Below, in pieces: positions 10,791-23,191 of a stretch of DNA of 64,000 nt. How positions within the stretch are numbered: the first letter of the stretch is position 1; every line of letters begins with the position of its first letter. Origin of the DNA: Zantedeschia hybrid cultivar (Eukaryota > Streptophyta > Magnoliopsida > Alismatales > Araceae). The position numbers and the translations under genes are program-made. The notes under the pieces are model-generated. The model had not been told where the DNA came from and made no database searches. It worked only from the letters and a program-made list of their open reading frames with translations. The stretch is from assembly GCA_030544215.1 (NCBI GenBank), contig JARZZO010000006.1, positions 50,072,501 through 50,136,500 on the forward strand. Direction: 5' to 3'.

Positions 10791-11741
10791 TGCAGAACAT
10801 TGTTCATCAATGAAAAACTCCTTGTTCAGTTGTACTCTTAATGATGGGATGAGAACTTCGTATGGAACTACTTCCTCCATTCCGAATGTTAAGGAATATG
10901 GAGTCTGCACAGTGGGAGTGCGAATTGAACTTTGGTATGCTTATAAAGCCTCAATTACTTTTTTTGGCTAGTCTATGTATCGATTAGATTCACACGTTTT
11001 CTTGATGATTTTTATCAAAGTTTTGTTAGGTCCCTCTGCTGCGCCATTGTCTTGAGGATAATATGGAGATGAATGATGCAATGCAATTTTATACATGTTG
11101 CAGAGGTCTTTCAGCTCTTGTGATATGAACTGCGGTCCATTGTCGGTAATGATGGTGCTTGGAATCCCGAATCTCGTGATGATATTCTTTATGATGAATT
11201 TGCAGACTATTGATGCTTTGATCTCCGTGTAAGCTTCGGCTTCTGCCCACTTGATGAAGTACTCTATCACCGTGAGTATGAAGGATTTTTGCTTGATCGA
11301 GGAGTTGGGATCACCAAGATGTCCAATAATGTCGAAAGCCCATATGGCGAAAAGCCATGGAGAGGAAACATGATGGAGTGAAGATGCAGGGGAATAGATC
11401 TTGTTAGCATGAAGTTGACACTTAACACTACTTCGGACAAATCCTACACAATCTTCTTTCATGGTTGGCCAGTAATATCATTGTCTAAAGATTTTCTTTG
11501 ATAACATGTCTCCATTAACATGGCCACCACAAACTCCCGCATGAACTCTCTCCATGACTTTCCAAAGCTCATCTTCATCTAAGCATCTCAGAAAAACACC
11601 ATCAAATCCCCGTCTATATAACTCCCCTCCAACTAGAGTGTATCTCTGAGCAATTCTCCTGATAGTCCTTTTCTCCACAGCTGTGGCTTCTTTAGGATAT
11701 GACTGATCTTCACAGTATTTTACAATCATAAAGAATATCAT
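10791..11741 (-). pseudogene. Tat A integrase, N-terminal and core part
   Basis: The frame from 11,741 carries the HHCC zinc site (HAGVCGGH, then ED-CVGF and KCQ). The frame at 11,462-10,968 carries the catalytic core: WAFDIIG with the first aspartate, TDNGPQF with the second, and a degenerate NGAAEGPNKT in place of the usual GQTE-type glutamate block. Stops or frameshifts lie near 11,465-11,478 and 10,968. The last part of the protein lies across the Copia 1 insertion at 1,136-1,451. Tat B carries a better preserved copy of the glutamate motif. Confidence 0.85.
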
Positions 11742-12594
11742 CTTGGTGAAAAGCTAAGATGTTCTGATTCCGAGAAACAAGGATGAAGATCAACTTGGTG
11801 AAAAGCTTGGCATAAGCTGAAGTGAGTTCCTGGTAAGGCTTGAGTTTGGGATCAAGGGTGAGATACTTGGTAAGCACTTGGTAAAGGATTAACTGACTAT
11901 CACCTATAATTCGCAGCTTGGTAGAACCATGCAAATAAGCGGTCTCGAGACCGGCAAGAAGAGCCTCATATTCAGCTATGTTGTTTGTAACATGAAAGGC
12001 AAGCTGAAAGGCTTGGGGAATGGTGATACCTTCAAGTGATAGGAGAACGATTTCGATACCCTTACCATGAGAGTTCAGAGCTCCGTCAAAATGCAAAGTC
12101 CCCATATCAACTTTGATTCTGTTGACGGACATCAGTTCCTCATTCGGAAACTCTGATCGGACTAGATCAAATATGGGGAAAGGGTGATGAGCAAGGTGTT
12201 CTCCTATGGCATAGCCTTTCATTGCTTTCTGCTGAATGTAGATGATGTCAAATTGACATAGAAAACTTTCCCAACATGCTAATCGATCTGTGAGGACAGA
12301 TTTCTCAAGAAGGAACTTGATCGGATTCATCCTAGCGATGAAATAGACTTCATGGACTAGAAAATAATGCTTCAACTTCTGAACTACCCATACACGTGCA
12401 TCACATGTCTTCTCCATTGCTATATATCTTTGTTCAGCGGGGTTGAGAAGTTTAGAGAGATAATAGGCGGCTCTCTCTTTTCCTTCTTCATCCTCTTGTG
12501 CTAAGACAACCCCCACAGCATCATCCAAGATAGAAATGTATAGAATTAAATGCTTGCCCGGAGATGGTGGTTTCAAGACAGGAGAACTCGCCAA
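11742..12594 (-). pseudogene. Tat A RNase H and archaeal-type RNase H
   Basis: A 294-codon frame. The first half is the standard retroelement RNase H that follows the reverse transcriptase (YISILDDAVGVVLAQ, then EKTCDARVWVVQKL, LLEKSVLTDRLA). The second half is the extra RNase H of the Tat clade: LHFDGALNSHGKG with the first acidic residue, NNIAEYEALLAGLE with the glutamate and GDSQLIL with the aspartate. Compared with Tat B, about 250 bases are missing just downstream, near 11,740-11,760, so the spacer before integrase is short. Both enzymes cut RNA in RNA-DNA hybrids during reverse transcription. Confidence 0.85.
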
Positions 12595-12894
12595 ATATGT
12601 CTTTAACCCACTAAATGTCTCCTAACACTTATCGTCCCAATTAAATTTGACTCTTGGCTTAGTACGTTCGTAGAATGGCTTACATCTTTGTGGGTGCTGA
12701 GAGACAAAGTAGCGAACAAACTACAACCTCTCAATTAATCCTCTCAGTTCCTTCAGATTCTTGGGAGGTGGCATTTTAATAATGGCTTTAGCCTTGTTTG
12801 GATCGATCTCAATGCCCCATTTGCTGACAATGAATCCTAACAGTTTTCCTGATCAGACACCAAATACGCATTTCTTTGGATTCATCTTTAATTG
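12595..12894 (-). pseudogene. Tat A reverse transcriptase, C-terminal part
   Basis: A broken segment matching 56,100-56,370 of Tat B. It covers the thumb/connection region that follows the active site, with several stops. It ends at the target-site duplication AATTG (12,890-12,894), where the chromovirus entered. The upstream half of the same domain resumes at 35,072. Confidence 0.75.
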
Positions 12895-14786
12895 TGTAAC
12901 CCGCCACCCTATAATCGGGGATCCGATTACTAAATGGGTACATAATCATTAAAATTTGGAGCCAAACCAGGATCTTGATAAGTCTGAGAAATAAATGATA
13001 AACTAAGCTAAACATCCACATCACATTGAATTGTAAAGGAAGTACATTAATTAAAAATTATTACAATTCAACTTGACTCAGCAAATAATTACATATTCCA
13101 ACTAAAAAGAAGTAATTAAGCGTACAAACCTGAAAAGAAATAACAACTACATCGGGGCATACCCCGGAACGATGGTTGTTGGCGCGCAACCGGAGACAAA
13201 ACCCTCCTAGCTACGCTTGCCTAGAACCCTCACCTAAAAACCGCAGGGGGTGAGTCTCATCGAAATAGACTCAGTATGGATCCTTCGATCCCCACCGCCC
13301 ACACACGCACCCACAAGTGCAACAACATGAATAAAGGCAATTTAAATAAATAAAGCAGTAAACACAACTTTGAAACCACTCCACCACAGAGTCTACAACC
13401 AACGTCTCGGCTAAACACGCAAACCACACAGCCGAACGCGGAAAACACTGACCCACTGAGACCAAACAGCAACCCCTCGGATAGCGCGCTGGCTACTCCA
13501 GCCTGACCTGGCTCAAGGTGGTTCTACTTCTCCCAACACAAGTGACACTCCGAATGTACCACTCCCACACCGGTACTAGCTATATCCTGAGGTACACTAA
13601 GTGACCGTCTCTCTAGGCGTTACCCCACCACTCCCACACCGGCGTCGTGTCACTCCCACACCGACACAGGGTGCCGAAGCGCTAACAACCGTCACTCTAG
13701 GCCCACGATCGCACAAAATGCAACACGGTGCGATCCGATCACGTAGAAATCATCGTCCTCAAGTATGTTTTCAAACATGCATTTATCCAAACTATCTAAC
13801 AACGTAAACACATGTTAATTTCATGCTTTAATGAGATTCTATCTTGAATCGCGTCGCCCAAGGCCAACGTCATTCAAGACCACTAAACTGGTTCATGCGA
13901 AAACTAGCCTCGGATGATGGCCTAAAACGCGTCGTGTAGGGTCGTCACCTTTTAAAAGGCGTCGCTGTCCCTAGTCGCCTAATCACGACAGAAACAGAAT
14001 CAGGCCTCGGGGTGATCCGAACTTAAATCACGTCGTGGGAGGTAGCCACCATTCAAAACGGCGTCGCTGTCCCAAGACACCATTTAACGTTCACTAACAG
14101 GTTCCCCCAGCCTTCCGAGTATAAAAAGTGGAATTTCATCCCAAAAATCTCCTAAACATGCTCCAAAGTAGGAAAAACGTGGTTTTAATCAAAATACAAT
14201 GGAGATCATCATCCTACTAGTTACTTGAACTCTTCCGAGCTTCAAGCCGCCAGACCGCCACGCCACAAACCGCCGCCGGTACCGCCATGGACGCCGTTAC
14301 TCCACTAGGACGTCAGCCGCCATCCGGAGAGCAATACGCCACGGAGGAAATGGTGGTGTAGTGGTGGAAATTAGGTAGGGGGTTTAATGGAGTGGAGGGA
14401 GAGGAAAGGAAGGAGAAGGGGGAAGTGAGAGCGAAGGGTTCGGAGAGAGAGAGGAGAGAGAATAAAATGAGAGAAATAAGGGAAAGGAGGGAGGGGTTCG
14501 TAGGTTTAAAACGAACCTAGCTAAAACGCGTCACCCATCACTGACGCCATTCAAGTGACAAGACCAGTGCTGTACTCTCGCAGCCCGAAACTGGCCCACG
14601 TGGCGCCTACGTGGCACCGATGTAGCACACTTTAAAACGCGTCTTCCTAATAAGACGTTGTTTGAACCGCGCCGAGCAAGCTCGACGCGATAAAGAACCT
14701 ATGCTCCCAGCCCCACAAGGGCCCAAATAATGGGGTCTGACACCGAAACTGACTAAATAACTAGATCCGAAACCTCAATCCTTACA
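12895..14786 (-). repeat. 3' LTR of chromovirus
   Basis: A 1,892-bp LTR. On minus it starts TGTAAGGATTGAGG (14,786) and ends GGTTACA (12,895). It matches the split 5' LTR at 28,091-28,910 and 33,992-35,071, and more distantly the solo LTR at 15,637-19,591. It contains several GCGTC...GACGC palindromes (for example near 13,926-14,090 and 14,524-14,690) and a purine-rich stretch at 14,385-14,495. Confidence 0.9.
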
Positions 14787-14801
14787 TTCTCCCCCCCTTA
14801 A
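14787..14801 (-). other. Polypurine tract of chromovirus
   Basis: On minus, TTTTAAGGGGGGGAGAA lies directly before the LTR start TGTAAGG. This is the standard plus-strand primer of Del/Tekay-like elements. Confidence 0.9.
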
Positions 14802-14875
14802 AAGAATTTCGTCCCTGAAATTACCGCAACAAAAACTAGCACCAATAATAAAATTGCATAGGTAAAAAGGAAAAC

Positions 14876-15636
14876 TTACGAGAAAAGGTAAGGAAACTGA
14901 TGTCGCATCTCATCCTTTCGCTCCCAGGTCGCCTCACCTCCAGAGCGATGCTGCCAAATTACCTTAACCAGAGGAACAACCTTGTTCCGACGGACCTACT
15001 CCCTACGATCCTCAATACCTACTGGAAATTTCGGAAAGGACAAGTCCTCAGCGACCTCCAACTTCAAAAAGTCCAAGACATGAGATGGGTCCTGAACATA
15101 CTTCCTCAGAAAAGAAACATGGAACACATCGTACACTCCTGTAAGCCTGGGCAGCAAGGCTAGCTGATACGCCGTTTCCCCAATTCGAGCAAGAATGGGA
15201 AAATGCCTAATATATCATGGACTTAGCTTACCTCGCTTCCTGAATCTCATCACACCCTTGGAGGGTGAGACTCGGAGAAACACGTAGTCCCCAACCTTGA
15301 ATTCAAGCGGTCGCCTACGGATACCTGCATAGCTTTTCTGCCTGTTCTGAGCTGTAGTCAACCTCTGCCGCACTACCTTGGCAACCTCAACACACTGCTG
15401 TACCAACTCTGGCCTTTCTATCTACCTCTCGCCAATCTCAGACCAATTCACAAGAGATCGGCACGGCCGCTCGTACAATGCCTCATATGGTGCCATGCCG
15501 ATACTAGAATGATAGCTGTTGTTGTAAGCAAACTCCACTGTAGACAAGTGCTGCTCCCAAGAACCTCCCCAATCTAGGCAACAAGCCCTGAGCATATCTT
15601 CCAATGTCTGAATGGTCCTTTCTGACTGTCCATTGG
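14876..15636 (-). pseudogene. Chromovirus integrase C-terminus with chromodomain-like tail
   Basis: On minus, the frame at 15,604-15,422 resumes the integrase right after the inserted solo LTR, with the ERTIQTLEDMLRAC block and the following AYNNSYHSSIGMAPYEALY segment. The 15,406-15,215 frame holds the GDYVFLRVSPSKGVMRF block. Downstream, near 15,000-14,880, is a tail reading VKVIWQHRS, GEATWE and a final FPYLF, which resembles the truncated chromodomain of Tekay-type elements and ends at TAA (14,876-14,878). Stops separate the pieces (near 15,420 and 15,213). Chromodomains steer insertion towards modified chromatin. Confidence 0.8.
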
Positions 15637-18600
15637 TGTAAGGATTGAGGTTTTTGGATCCGATTATCGGGTCAGTTTTCGGGGTCGGATCCCGTAGTTC
15701 AGGCTCTGATGGGGCTGAGACTATGTTCTGTTTTGCGTCGAGCCTGCTCGATGCGGTTTAAATGGCATCCAACAATGTAGACGCGTTTTAGGCTGTGCCA
15801 CGTGGGCGCCACGTGGGCTGGCCTTGGGTCGCAAGAGTACGGCCCCGGTCATATCGTCTGAATGGCGTCTTGGATGGACGCCATTGATCGTTCCAAATTG
15901 TGTGTCGTTAACCACTCATAAGAACGTTCAATCTAAATTTATTCGGCTCATTTAAATTAGATTTTGAAAATTAATAATTTTGAGTTCGAGTCGATCCACA
16001 GGGAAATAAGATCTTAATTTTGAAAACCTTGTGATTTTTAGTTATCTAAAAATAGGTGAGAATTTGAGTGAACTAATTACTTATTTAAACTAGAACTCAA
16101 TTAACTAATGTTACCTAAAAATATAATTACGTAAATTAAAAAAATTCCACCCTCTTTTTTTTTTCTTTTTTAGAAATTAACCACAACCTCAACTGGAGAA
16201 TAGGCACAACTAAGAAATTATAACAAAAAAAAAACACTATTGTTTAATTGTGTAAACCATTAATCATCATGAATCAAATAACCAATAACTAACCCTAATT
16301 AAATAACCAATAACTAATAAAACATCATTAAACATCAAATAACCAACAACTAACCCTAATTAAATAAACTAATATTGTATTAGTGGGGAAAGAGAAAACA
16401 AAACAACGGCAGCTGTGGGGTCTTTGTGGGGTTGCCGGCGTAATAGACTGATCAGCAAAGGAGGCGGCAGGTGCTTTGGAAGTGCTTCAGGTGCAGCGTG
16501 GAGGCTTGCTTCAGGTGCAGCGTAGACGGTGCGGTGGCTTCAGTGGACGTGAAGGCTTGCTGGCTGGTGGAGGTATTGCTGGCGGCTGGTGGATGGTGGC
16601 TACGTGCAGGTGCTTGGGTACTTGCAGGCGTTGGAGAGACGTGGAGAACGTGCATGCATGCACGTTGCTGCTGGAGGGCTTGCCGGCATGCGCGTGGGAT
16701 GCGCTGGAGTGCTGGCAAACAGCTGGTGCGGCAGCTGGTGTGGTTGCTGGCTTCAGGTGCGCTGGAGGTGCACCAGGCGTGGGACGTTGCCGCTAGCTCG
16801 CGCAAGCCTGCATGCGCCACAGCTGAGACGTGGAGGAAGATGAGGGATGGCAAGGAGAGGCTGCGGGAAACTGGGAAACTGGGAGGAAGAAGGAGAAGGA
16901 GAAAACGTGCGGGAGAGGCTGAGAAGAGGAGGAGAAAATGGAGAGAGAGGATGAATAGGTCCCTTAACTAGAGAAGGAGGAGGAATATATAGAGAGGAAG
17001 AGAGACGTGGGAAAGAGGGAGTAAGGTGTGCGGAGGGTAAGAGGGAGAGACAGAGAAAAGGAAACAGAGAGGAGAGAAGGAAACACGCTGCTGGGAAACT
17101 GGAGAAGGAGAAGGACAAGGACAAGGAATAGGTGGGTTTCGGGTACGTGAGGACTCTTTTAAAGAGAAGGGAAGGAAGGTTTTTTTTTTAAAAAAAGAAA
17201 GTGGGTTTTAGGAAGGTGGCTGGCCCTTCTTGGGTTCTTCTTGGCCATGGAATTAGGGCAACACTAGGGCCTCAAATGATGTTTTTACCCCTGCTTTAAT
17301 CTTTTGGACAAAATGAAGTCGAATTTATCGAAATTCGAACACTAGACCTCCCCCAGATTTCCGGAAACTCCACCAACTGCACTACATCATCGGCATGTCC
17401 TGTTCACATAGAATAAATATAAATTAGCACATTATCATAAAAAAAATAATTATATTTATTTATTTCATCTCGGTTTTGTCAAAAAACCGCAAATGCGATA
17501 TACTCCATTAATCACATGAAATGACGATGTTTTTAAGTCAGAATTTGACGAAATTGGTACCGTTGGTCTTGGTACGCAATTATCTATCATTTCATGCTAT
17601 TTTACAGATAAAAACGTGAGTATGATGCGTATGATTGCCTTTAAATGATCAATTTAACACTTTATCACATTCAGAGTACGACCCTGGCTTGTCAGTATAC
17701 GGCCCGGTCTTGTCATCTGAAAGATGTCGGGCATGCACGACGCGTTTTACCCAGCTTCTGGTTGACCTCGCGAACCCTCCTTCCTTTCCCTCATTCCCTC
17801 CTTCCTCTCCTCTCTCCTCTGTTCCTCTGGCGGCACCGGTGGCCCCTTTTCCTCCTTCCATTTCACCTCTCCCTCCACTCCAATAACCTCCCAACTCCCA
17901 CCACTACCACCACGATCTCCTCCGCGGCGTTTTTCTCTCCGGACGGCGGCCGACGTCCTGGTGGAGTAACGGCGTCCACGGCGGTACCGGCGGTAGCATG
18001 GGGCGAGACGGGTTGGCGGCTTGGAACTAGGAGGAGTCCGAGTAACCGGTAGGGTGACGATCCCCGTAGTATTTCATTTAAAAACCATGTTTTCTCGCTT
18101 TGAAGCATGTTCAGGGGTGTTTCTTGGGGTGAAAATACTAAATGCATGTAATGAGAAATTGGCTCCCCATTCTCCATGTTTTTCGTGTTTCTATACGATT
18201 TTTGGGGAGGAAATCCCACCCCGTGGATCGAGAGATGCCGAGGAAGAACCTGTCTGTGAGGGTTAAATGGCGTCGGGGGACAGCGACGCCTTTTAGAAAG
18301 GCGGCTCCCACCTACGACGTGACTTAGCCCAATAACAGACCCTGTTTCTAGATTGATGAGCGTCCAGGAGCAGCGACGCCTTTCAAAAGGCGACTTGCGT
18401 AGGCGACGTGTTTTAGTGAAATTACCTCATAGCCTGTCTCTGCTTCTGTCGCCATCAGGCGACGAAGGACAACGACGCCTTTCAAAAGGTGGCTATATGT
18501 GACGACGCGTTTTAGGCCATTTTCAAGGCCATATTTCACATGAACCAGTTTAGGAGACTTGAATGGCGTCGGCCTTGGGCGACGCGATTCAAGACAGAAT

Positions 18601-19591
18601 CACATTAATTCATGTTGTTAACATATCTTCACACTGTTAGATAGTTTGGTTTATTGCATGTTTGAAATCGTACTCGAGGATAAGGATTTTTATGTGATCG
18701 GATCGCATGGTGTTGTGTTTTGTGCGACCGTGGACCTAGAGTGACAATTGTAGTGCTTGCCACCCTGTGTCGGTGTGGGAGGGACACAGCGCCGGTGTGG
18801 GAGTGGTGGGGTGATGACTAGAGAGAGGGTCACCTGGTGTACCCCGGGGTTAGCTAGTACCGGTGTAGAAGTGGTACCTGTGGAGTGTCACTCGTGCTGG
18901 GGGAAGCAGAAACCACCTAGAGCCAGTTTGGCCGGAGTAGCTAGCGTGCTATCCGAGGGGTTACTGTTTGGTCTCAGCGAGTCGGTGTTTTTCCCGCGTT
19001 CGGCCGTGTGGTTAGCGTATTTTGCCAAGACGTTGGTTGTAGGTTCCTTGGTAGAATGGTTTTAGAATTATGCATGTTGCATTTCGAATGCATGTGGTTT
19101 ATATCGAGATTTAGGAGTAGTGATTACAGCTTTACTTGGTCATTCTACTTATATCTGCGTTGCTGCACTTGTGGGTGTGTGAGTGGGCAGTGGGGATCGA
19201 AGGATCCCTACTAAGTCTTTTCATTGAGACTCACCCCTGTGGTTTTTAGGTGAGGGTTCCAGGCAGGCTTAGCGAGGAGAGTGCTGCTTTGGGGTTGCGC
19301 GCCAGCAGCCGTTGTTTTAGGGCATGCCCCGACGTAGTTGTTATTTTATTTTCTGGCCTGTACGCTTAATTATTTCTTTTCAATTGGAGTATGTAATTAT
19401 TTGCTGTGTTGAGTCGCATTGTAATAACTTTTAATTCTTGCACTTCCTTTTCAATTCAATGAGATGTGAATGTTTAGCTTAGTTTATTATTTATTTTCCA
19501 GACTTATCTAGATCCTGGTTTGGCTCCAAATTAATGATTCGGTACCCATTTAGTAATCGGATCCCCGATTATAGGGTGGCGGGTCGTTACA
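15637..19591 (+). mobile_element. Solo LTR of a Del-like chromovirus, nested in integrase
   Basis: It starts TGTAAGGATTGAGG and ends GGGTCGTTACA, like the host chromovirus LTR but in the opposite orientation. The five bases on each side are ATTGG (15,632-15,636) and ATCGG (19,592-19,596), a TSD with one change. No internal domain or second LTR is present, so this is a solo LTR left by recombination between two LTRs. It is about 2.17 kb long once the solo LTR nested inside it (15,885-17,667) is removed. It splits the integrase exactly between the ETD and GQSERT codons. Confidence 0.85.
15885..17667 (-). mobile_element. Solo LTR of an Athila-like element, nested in the solo LTR
   Basis: On minus it starts TGATAAAGTGTTAAATTG (17,667) and ends GGAACGATCA (15,885). 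The same family is at 23,192-25,403. Orientation comes from the related sequence at 22,179, which lies next to a G-rich purine tract. The flanks read GACGCCAT and CATTCAG; the duplication is shortened on the right. It has a GA-rich block at 16,840-17,130. Lineage is a guess from the TGATAAG start and the purine tract; no coding region is attached. Open frames at 16,450-17,124 are G/A-rich low complexity. Confidence 0.75.
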
Positions 19592-20404
19592 ATCGGTCTC
19601 AGGATGGTAAGCTGAGCAAAAAGCTAATTGCGTACCCAAGGCCTTCTGAAAACTCTTCCAGAACCTAGAAGTGAATCTCGGATCCCGATCTGACACGATG
19701 AATAAAGGCACCACATGTAGAGAGATGATCCGGTCCACAAATAATTTAGCCAACTTACCGACTGACCAGTCCTTTCTAATAGTTAGAAAGTGCGCAGACT
19801 TGATCAATCGATCAACAATGACCCAGATTCAATCCCTCCTACTGGGTGATACGGGCAATCCCATCACAAAGTCCATAGTCACGTGCTCCCATTTCTACTC
19901 CGGGATCGGTAACGGCTGTAACAACCCTCCTGGTCTCTGGTGCTCTGCCTTAACTTGCTGACAAGTCAGGCATCTTGCCACATATTCAACTGCGTCCTTC
20001 TTCATACCAGGCCACTAAAAGTGCCTCCTCAAACAATGATACATCTTAGTTGTTCCGGGATGCACTACATATCTATAATGGTGTGCCTCATGCAGGACAC
20101 TCCTGCGCACCTCTTCCTCAGCTAGAATATAGAGTCTGCCTCTAAATCTGACAGTGTCATCACTCCACAACTCAACCTCTGGTATTTGGAGAATCTATGG
20201 TAACTCTGCATCCGCCCTCTGAGCCTCAATCAATGCATGGTACACTACTGGCCTCACAGTCAAGCTGGCCAACACGGCTCTATCGGCCTCTCGAGGAATC
20301 CTAAAGGAGGATTCCACAACCTGCTCATATAATCTCCATTCTTGAATCATAAGATGTGATACGACCGTCTTCCAAATCAAGGCGTCTGCCACCACGTTCG
20401 CCTT
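19592..20404 (-). pseudogene. Chromovirus RNase H end and integrase N-terminal/core part
   Basis: Read from 20,404 on minus: the KANVVADAL block that ends the RNase H of this lineage, a linker, then the integrase zinc site around 20,100-19,970 (HHYRYVVHPG, then CLTCQQVKAEHQ), the WEHVTMDFV block with the first aspartate near 19,900, KSAHFL, and the VSDRDPRFTSRFW block with the second aspartate (about 19,690-19,660). It stops at AYHPETD, where the solo LTR begins; the continuation is at 15,636. Internal stops lie near 20,195, 20,015 and 19,810. The reverse transcriptase/RNase H portion upstream (some 600 bases expected) is missing at the composite insertion. Confidence 0.85.
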
Positions 20405-21223
20405 GCTGGGCAAGACCAGCTATCCTCGCGAGGTGCCGCGTGGCGACGGCGGCGCGGCAGGGCAGGCTTCGCTCGACACGGACGACGATGGCACCGACTG
20501 CGAAACGCGTCGCACTGTCGCGTGGTCTTCGGGTCCCACACCGCTCGTGGGCGGCGCACTCAAAGGGAAGAGAGAGACAAGCAGAGAGAGAGGGAACGTG
20601 AGAGAGGGAGAGAAAAGGAAGAGAGACTGCGGGTGAGAGATAGAAGAGAAGGGAAAAAAAATGGAGAGAGAGAGAAAGCTGCGGCAGAGAAGAGAGAGAG
20701 ATGTACAGGGAGAGAAAGAGACAGGGGTGAAGAGAGAGAGGATCTGACAGGGGAGAGAGAAAAAAGCTAGAGAAAGCCCCCGTGCGTTTCAGAGAGAGGG
20801 GGGAATAAAAAGGGGGAGGAAAAGAAGAGGCCAAAGGGTCCATTTTTTAAAAAGGGGAAGGGAGGATTTAAAATAAAGAAAGTGGGAAAAAGGAAGGCGG
20901 CTGGCCCCTCTTGGGTTCTTCTTGGCCATAGAATTAGGGCAACCCTAGGGCGTCAAATGGCATTTTTACCCCTCTTTTAACTTCTTCCCCAAAATAAAGT
21001 TGATTCTTTTCTTGACATTCGATCACAGGACCTCCCGCAAAATTTCCAGAGATCTCACCATCTGTACTACATCCTTTTTGTGTCTTGTTCACATAGAATA
21101 AACATAAATTATGATATTATCATGAATATTTATGTTTAAATAAATGATTTATCTCGATTTTGCACAAATGCATGAAATGATGATGATTTTAACTAAGAAT
21201 TTAACGAAATTGGTACCGTTGGG
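20405..21223. repeat. Left arm of 820-bp inverted repeat
   Basis: This arm is the reverse complement of 22,281-23,096 with scattered differences. It runs from a GC-rich segment through a GA-rich block (20,575-20,770) to the phrase GAAATTGGTACCGTTGGG. The junction with the polymerase gene falls in CTGGGCAAG and is shared by both sequences, a possible microhomology. Confidence 0.85.
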
Positions 21224-22165
21224 ACAATCAATTTGATATACATTTATTTGAAAATATTTTGAAGAAAACTGATATCTTTCACTGAAAAATGGTCAAAATT
21301 TTAAAATTTCTTTCAAAAACTTCTTTTTCACATCCTATGAAAATTGTATGAAATCATGTTTCATTAAGTAAATCTTAAACAAATCAGTTTTTTGTTAGTC
21401 ACATTGGTTAAAGAGCCTTCAAAGTTTAATATATCCCACTTCACAAAAATCTACGGCATGATAATTTTCACACACACACGGCAACTTAGAATGAATGAAA
21501 GATCTTAAAAGTATAGAATTGCTAGAATTAGCCTTAAGAATAGGACTACTTATTCCAATTTTTCTTTTTGGTTGAACGAAAGGAATGTTTGGATTCATAA
21601 TAGGGGACTGTCCCACTCAGCACTCTAAAGAGGCGATCATTTAAAATAGACAGTTGTAAACACAAAAGGTAATAGAAGGTGTTAAAAGAGCTAAAGGAAG
21701 GTAGGTGGCAAAAAGTACGCACCTCCCCTCAGGCAAAGTAATGAGAGTAACAAAAAGTAAGTACTCTCAAAGGCAATTGTACAAATAAATGAAAAAAAAA
21801 AGCCGCGTTAAAAAGTCTATCATACCAGAAATATGACCAAGTCATGAAAAGTTCTGAGTCGGGGCGGGAGCTGAAAAACGGTCCTCACTAACTGATCGGG
21901 AAATCTTTTATTCTCTTCTCTTCCCCAGGTAATCTTATCTAGAGGGTTAGTAAAGGCAGGAATATAATAGAAAGGTCGGAAACGAGTTCTAAGCATGCAC
22001 AATCACTTGTTGCAAATCAAAATATTGTGGGATATGAAAACTTTAGCTTAACCAATCGGCTACCACTTAAATTATGTGTGATAAATAACTACAAATGAAG
22101 CATGATGATTCATTGCTTGTCCTAATTTTTCCCTTATTTGCATTGCTAAGGGACTAGCAATGAGT
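21224..22165 (+). other. Spacer: 3' internal region of an Athila-like element
   Basis: About 0.94 kb of non-repeated sequence between the arms. No supported gene is seen. It ends in a purine tract that adjoins an LTR start, which marks it as the last internal part of a retroelement reading left to right. The phrase GGGACTAGCAATGAGTAAG just before the tract is common in Athila- and Ogre-like elements. Confidence 0.5.
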
Positions 22166-22178
22166 AAGTTGGGGGGTG
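22166..22178 (+). other. Polypurine tract before TGATAAG LTR start
   Basis: AAGTTGGGGGGTG sits directly upstream of TGATAAG. It fixes the orientation of this LTR family and therefore of the two solo LTRs at 15,885 and 23,192. Confidence 0.8.
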
Positions 22179-22280
22179 TGATAAGTTTGATAATTTTGAT
22201 CGTTTAAGGGGAATCACACGCATCATATTCACATTTTTATGTGTAAAATAGCATGAAATAATTGATAATTTTGTAACGAG

Positions 22281-23096
22281 CCCAACGGTACCAATTTCAT
22301 TAAATTCTTAGTTAAAATCATCATCATTTCATGCATTTGTGCAAAACCAAGATAAATCATTTATTTAAACATAAATATTCATGATAATATCTTAATTTAT
22401 GTTTATTCTATATGAACAAGACACAAAGAGGATGTAGTACAGATGGTGAGATCTCTAGAAATTTTGCGGGAGGTCCTGTGATCGAATCTCAAGAAAAGAA
22501 TCAACTTTATTTTGGAGAAGAAGTTAAAAGAGGGGTAAAAATGCTATTTGACGCCCTAGGGTTGCCCTGATTCTATGGCCAAGAAGAACCCAAGAGGGGC
22601 CAGCCACCTTCCTTTTTCCCACTTTCTTTATTTTAAATCCTCCCTTCCCCTTTTTAAAAAATGGACCCTCTGGCCTCTTCTTTTCCTCCCCCTTTTTATT
22701 CCCCCTCTCTTTGAAATGCAGGGGGGCTTTCTCTAGCTTTTTCTCTCTCCCCTGTCATATCCTCTCTCTCTTCACCCCTGTCTCTTTCTCTTCCTGTACG
22801 TCTCTCTCTCTTCTCTGCCATAGCTTTCTCTCTCTCTCCATTTTTTTTCCCTTCTCTTCTTTCTCTCACCCACAGTCTCTCTTCCTTTTCACTCCCTCTC
22901 TCACGTTCCCTCTCCCTTTGCTTGTCTCTCTCTTCCCTTTGAGTTCGCCGCCCACGAGCGGTGTGGGACCCGAAGACCACGCGACAGTGCGACGCGTTTC
23001 GCAGCCAACGCCATCGTCTTCCGTGTCGAGCGAAGCCCGCCCTGCCGCGCCGCCGTCGCCACGCGGCACCTTGCGAGGACAGCCAGTCCTGCCCAG
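22281..23096. repeat. Right arm of 820-bp inverted repeat
   Basis: Inverted copy of 20,405-21,223. It includes a CT-rich block at 22,720-22,935. The LTR start at 22,179-22,280 just outside this arm has no counterpart in the left arm. Confidence 0.85.
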
Positions 23097-23191
23097 TAGC
23101 CACGCGACGCCGTGCGCATGTTCGCGCCAGAGCCCCATCGTCGCCCGTGCAACGAGGCACAGGCACGCTCGCCACGCGGCCGCACGGGGTG

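Noticed and set aside
16452..17124. Several long overlapping frames in the solo LTR at 15,885-17,667 and at 23,700-24,540
   Set aside because: GC-rich, stop-poor LTR DNA open in many frames at once; no domain and no conserved frame between the two solo LTRs.
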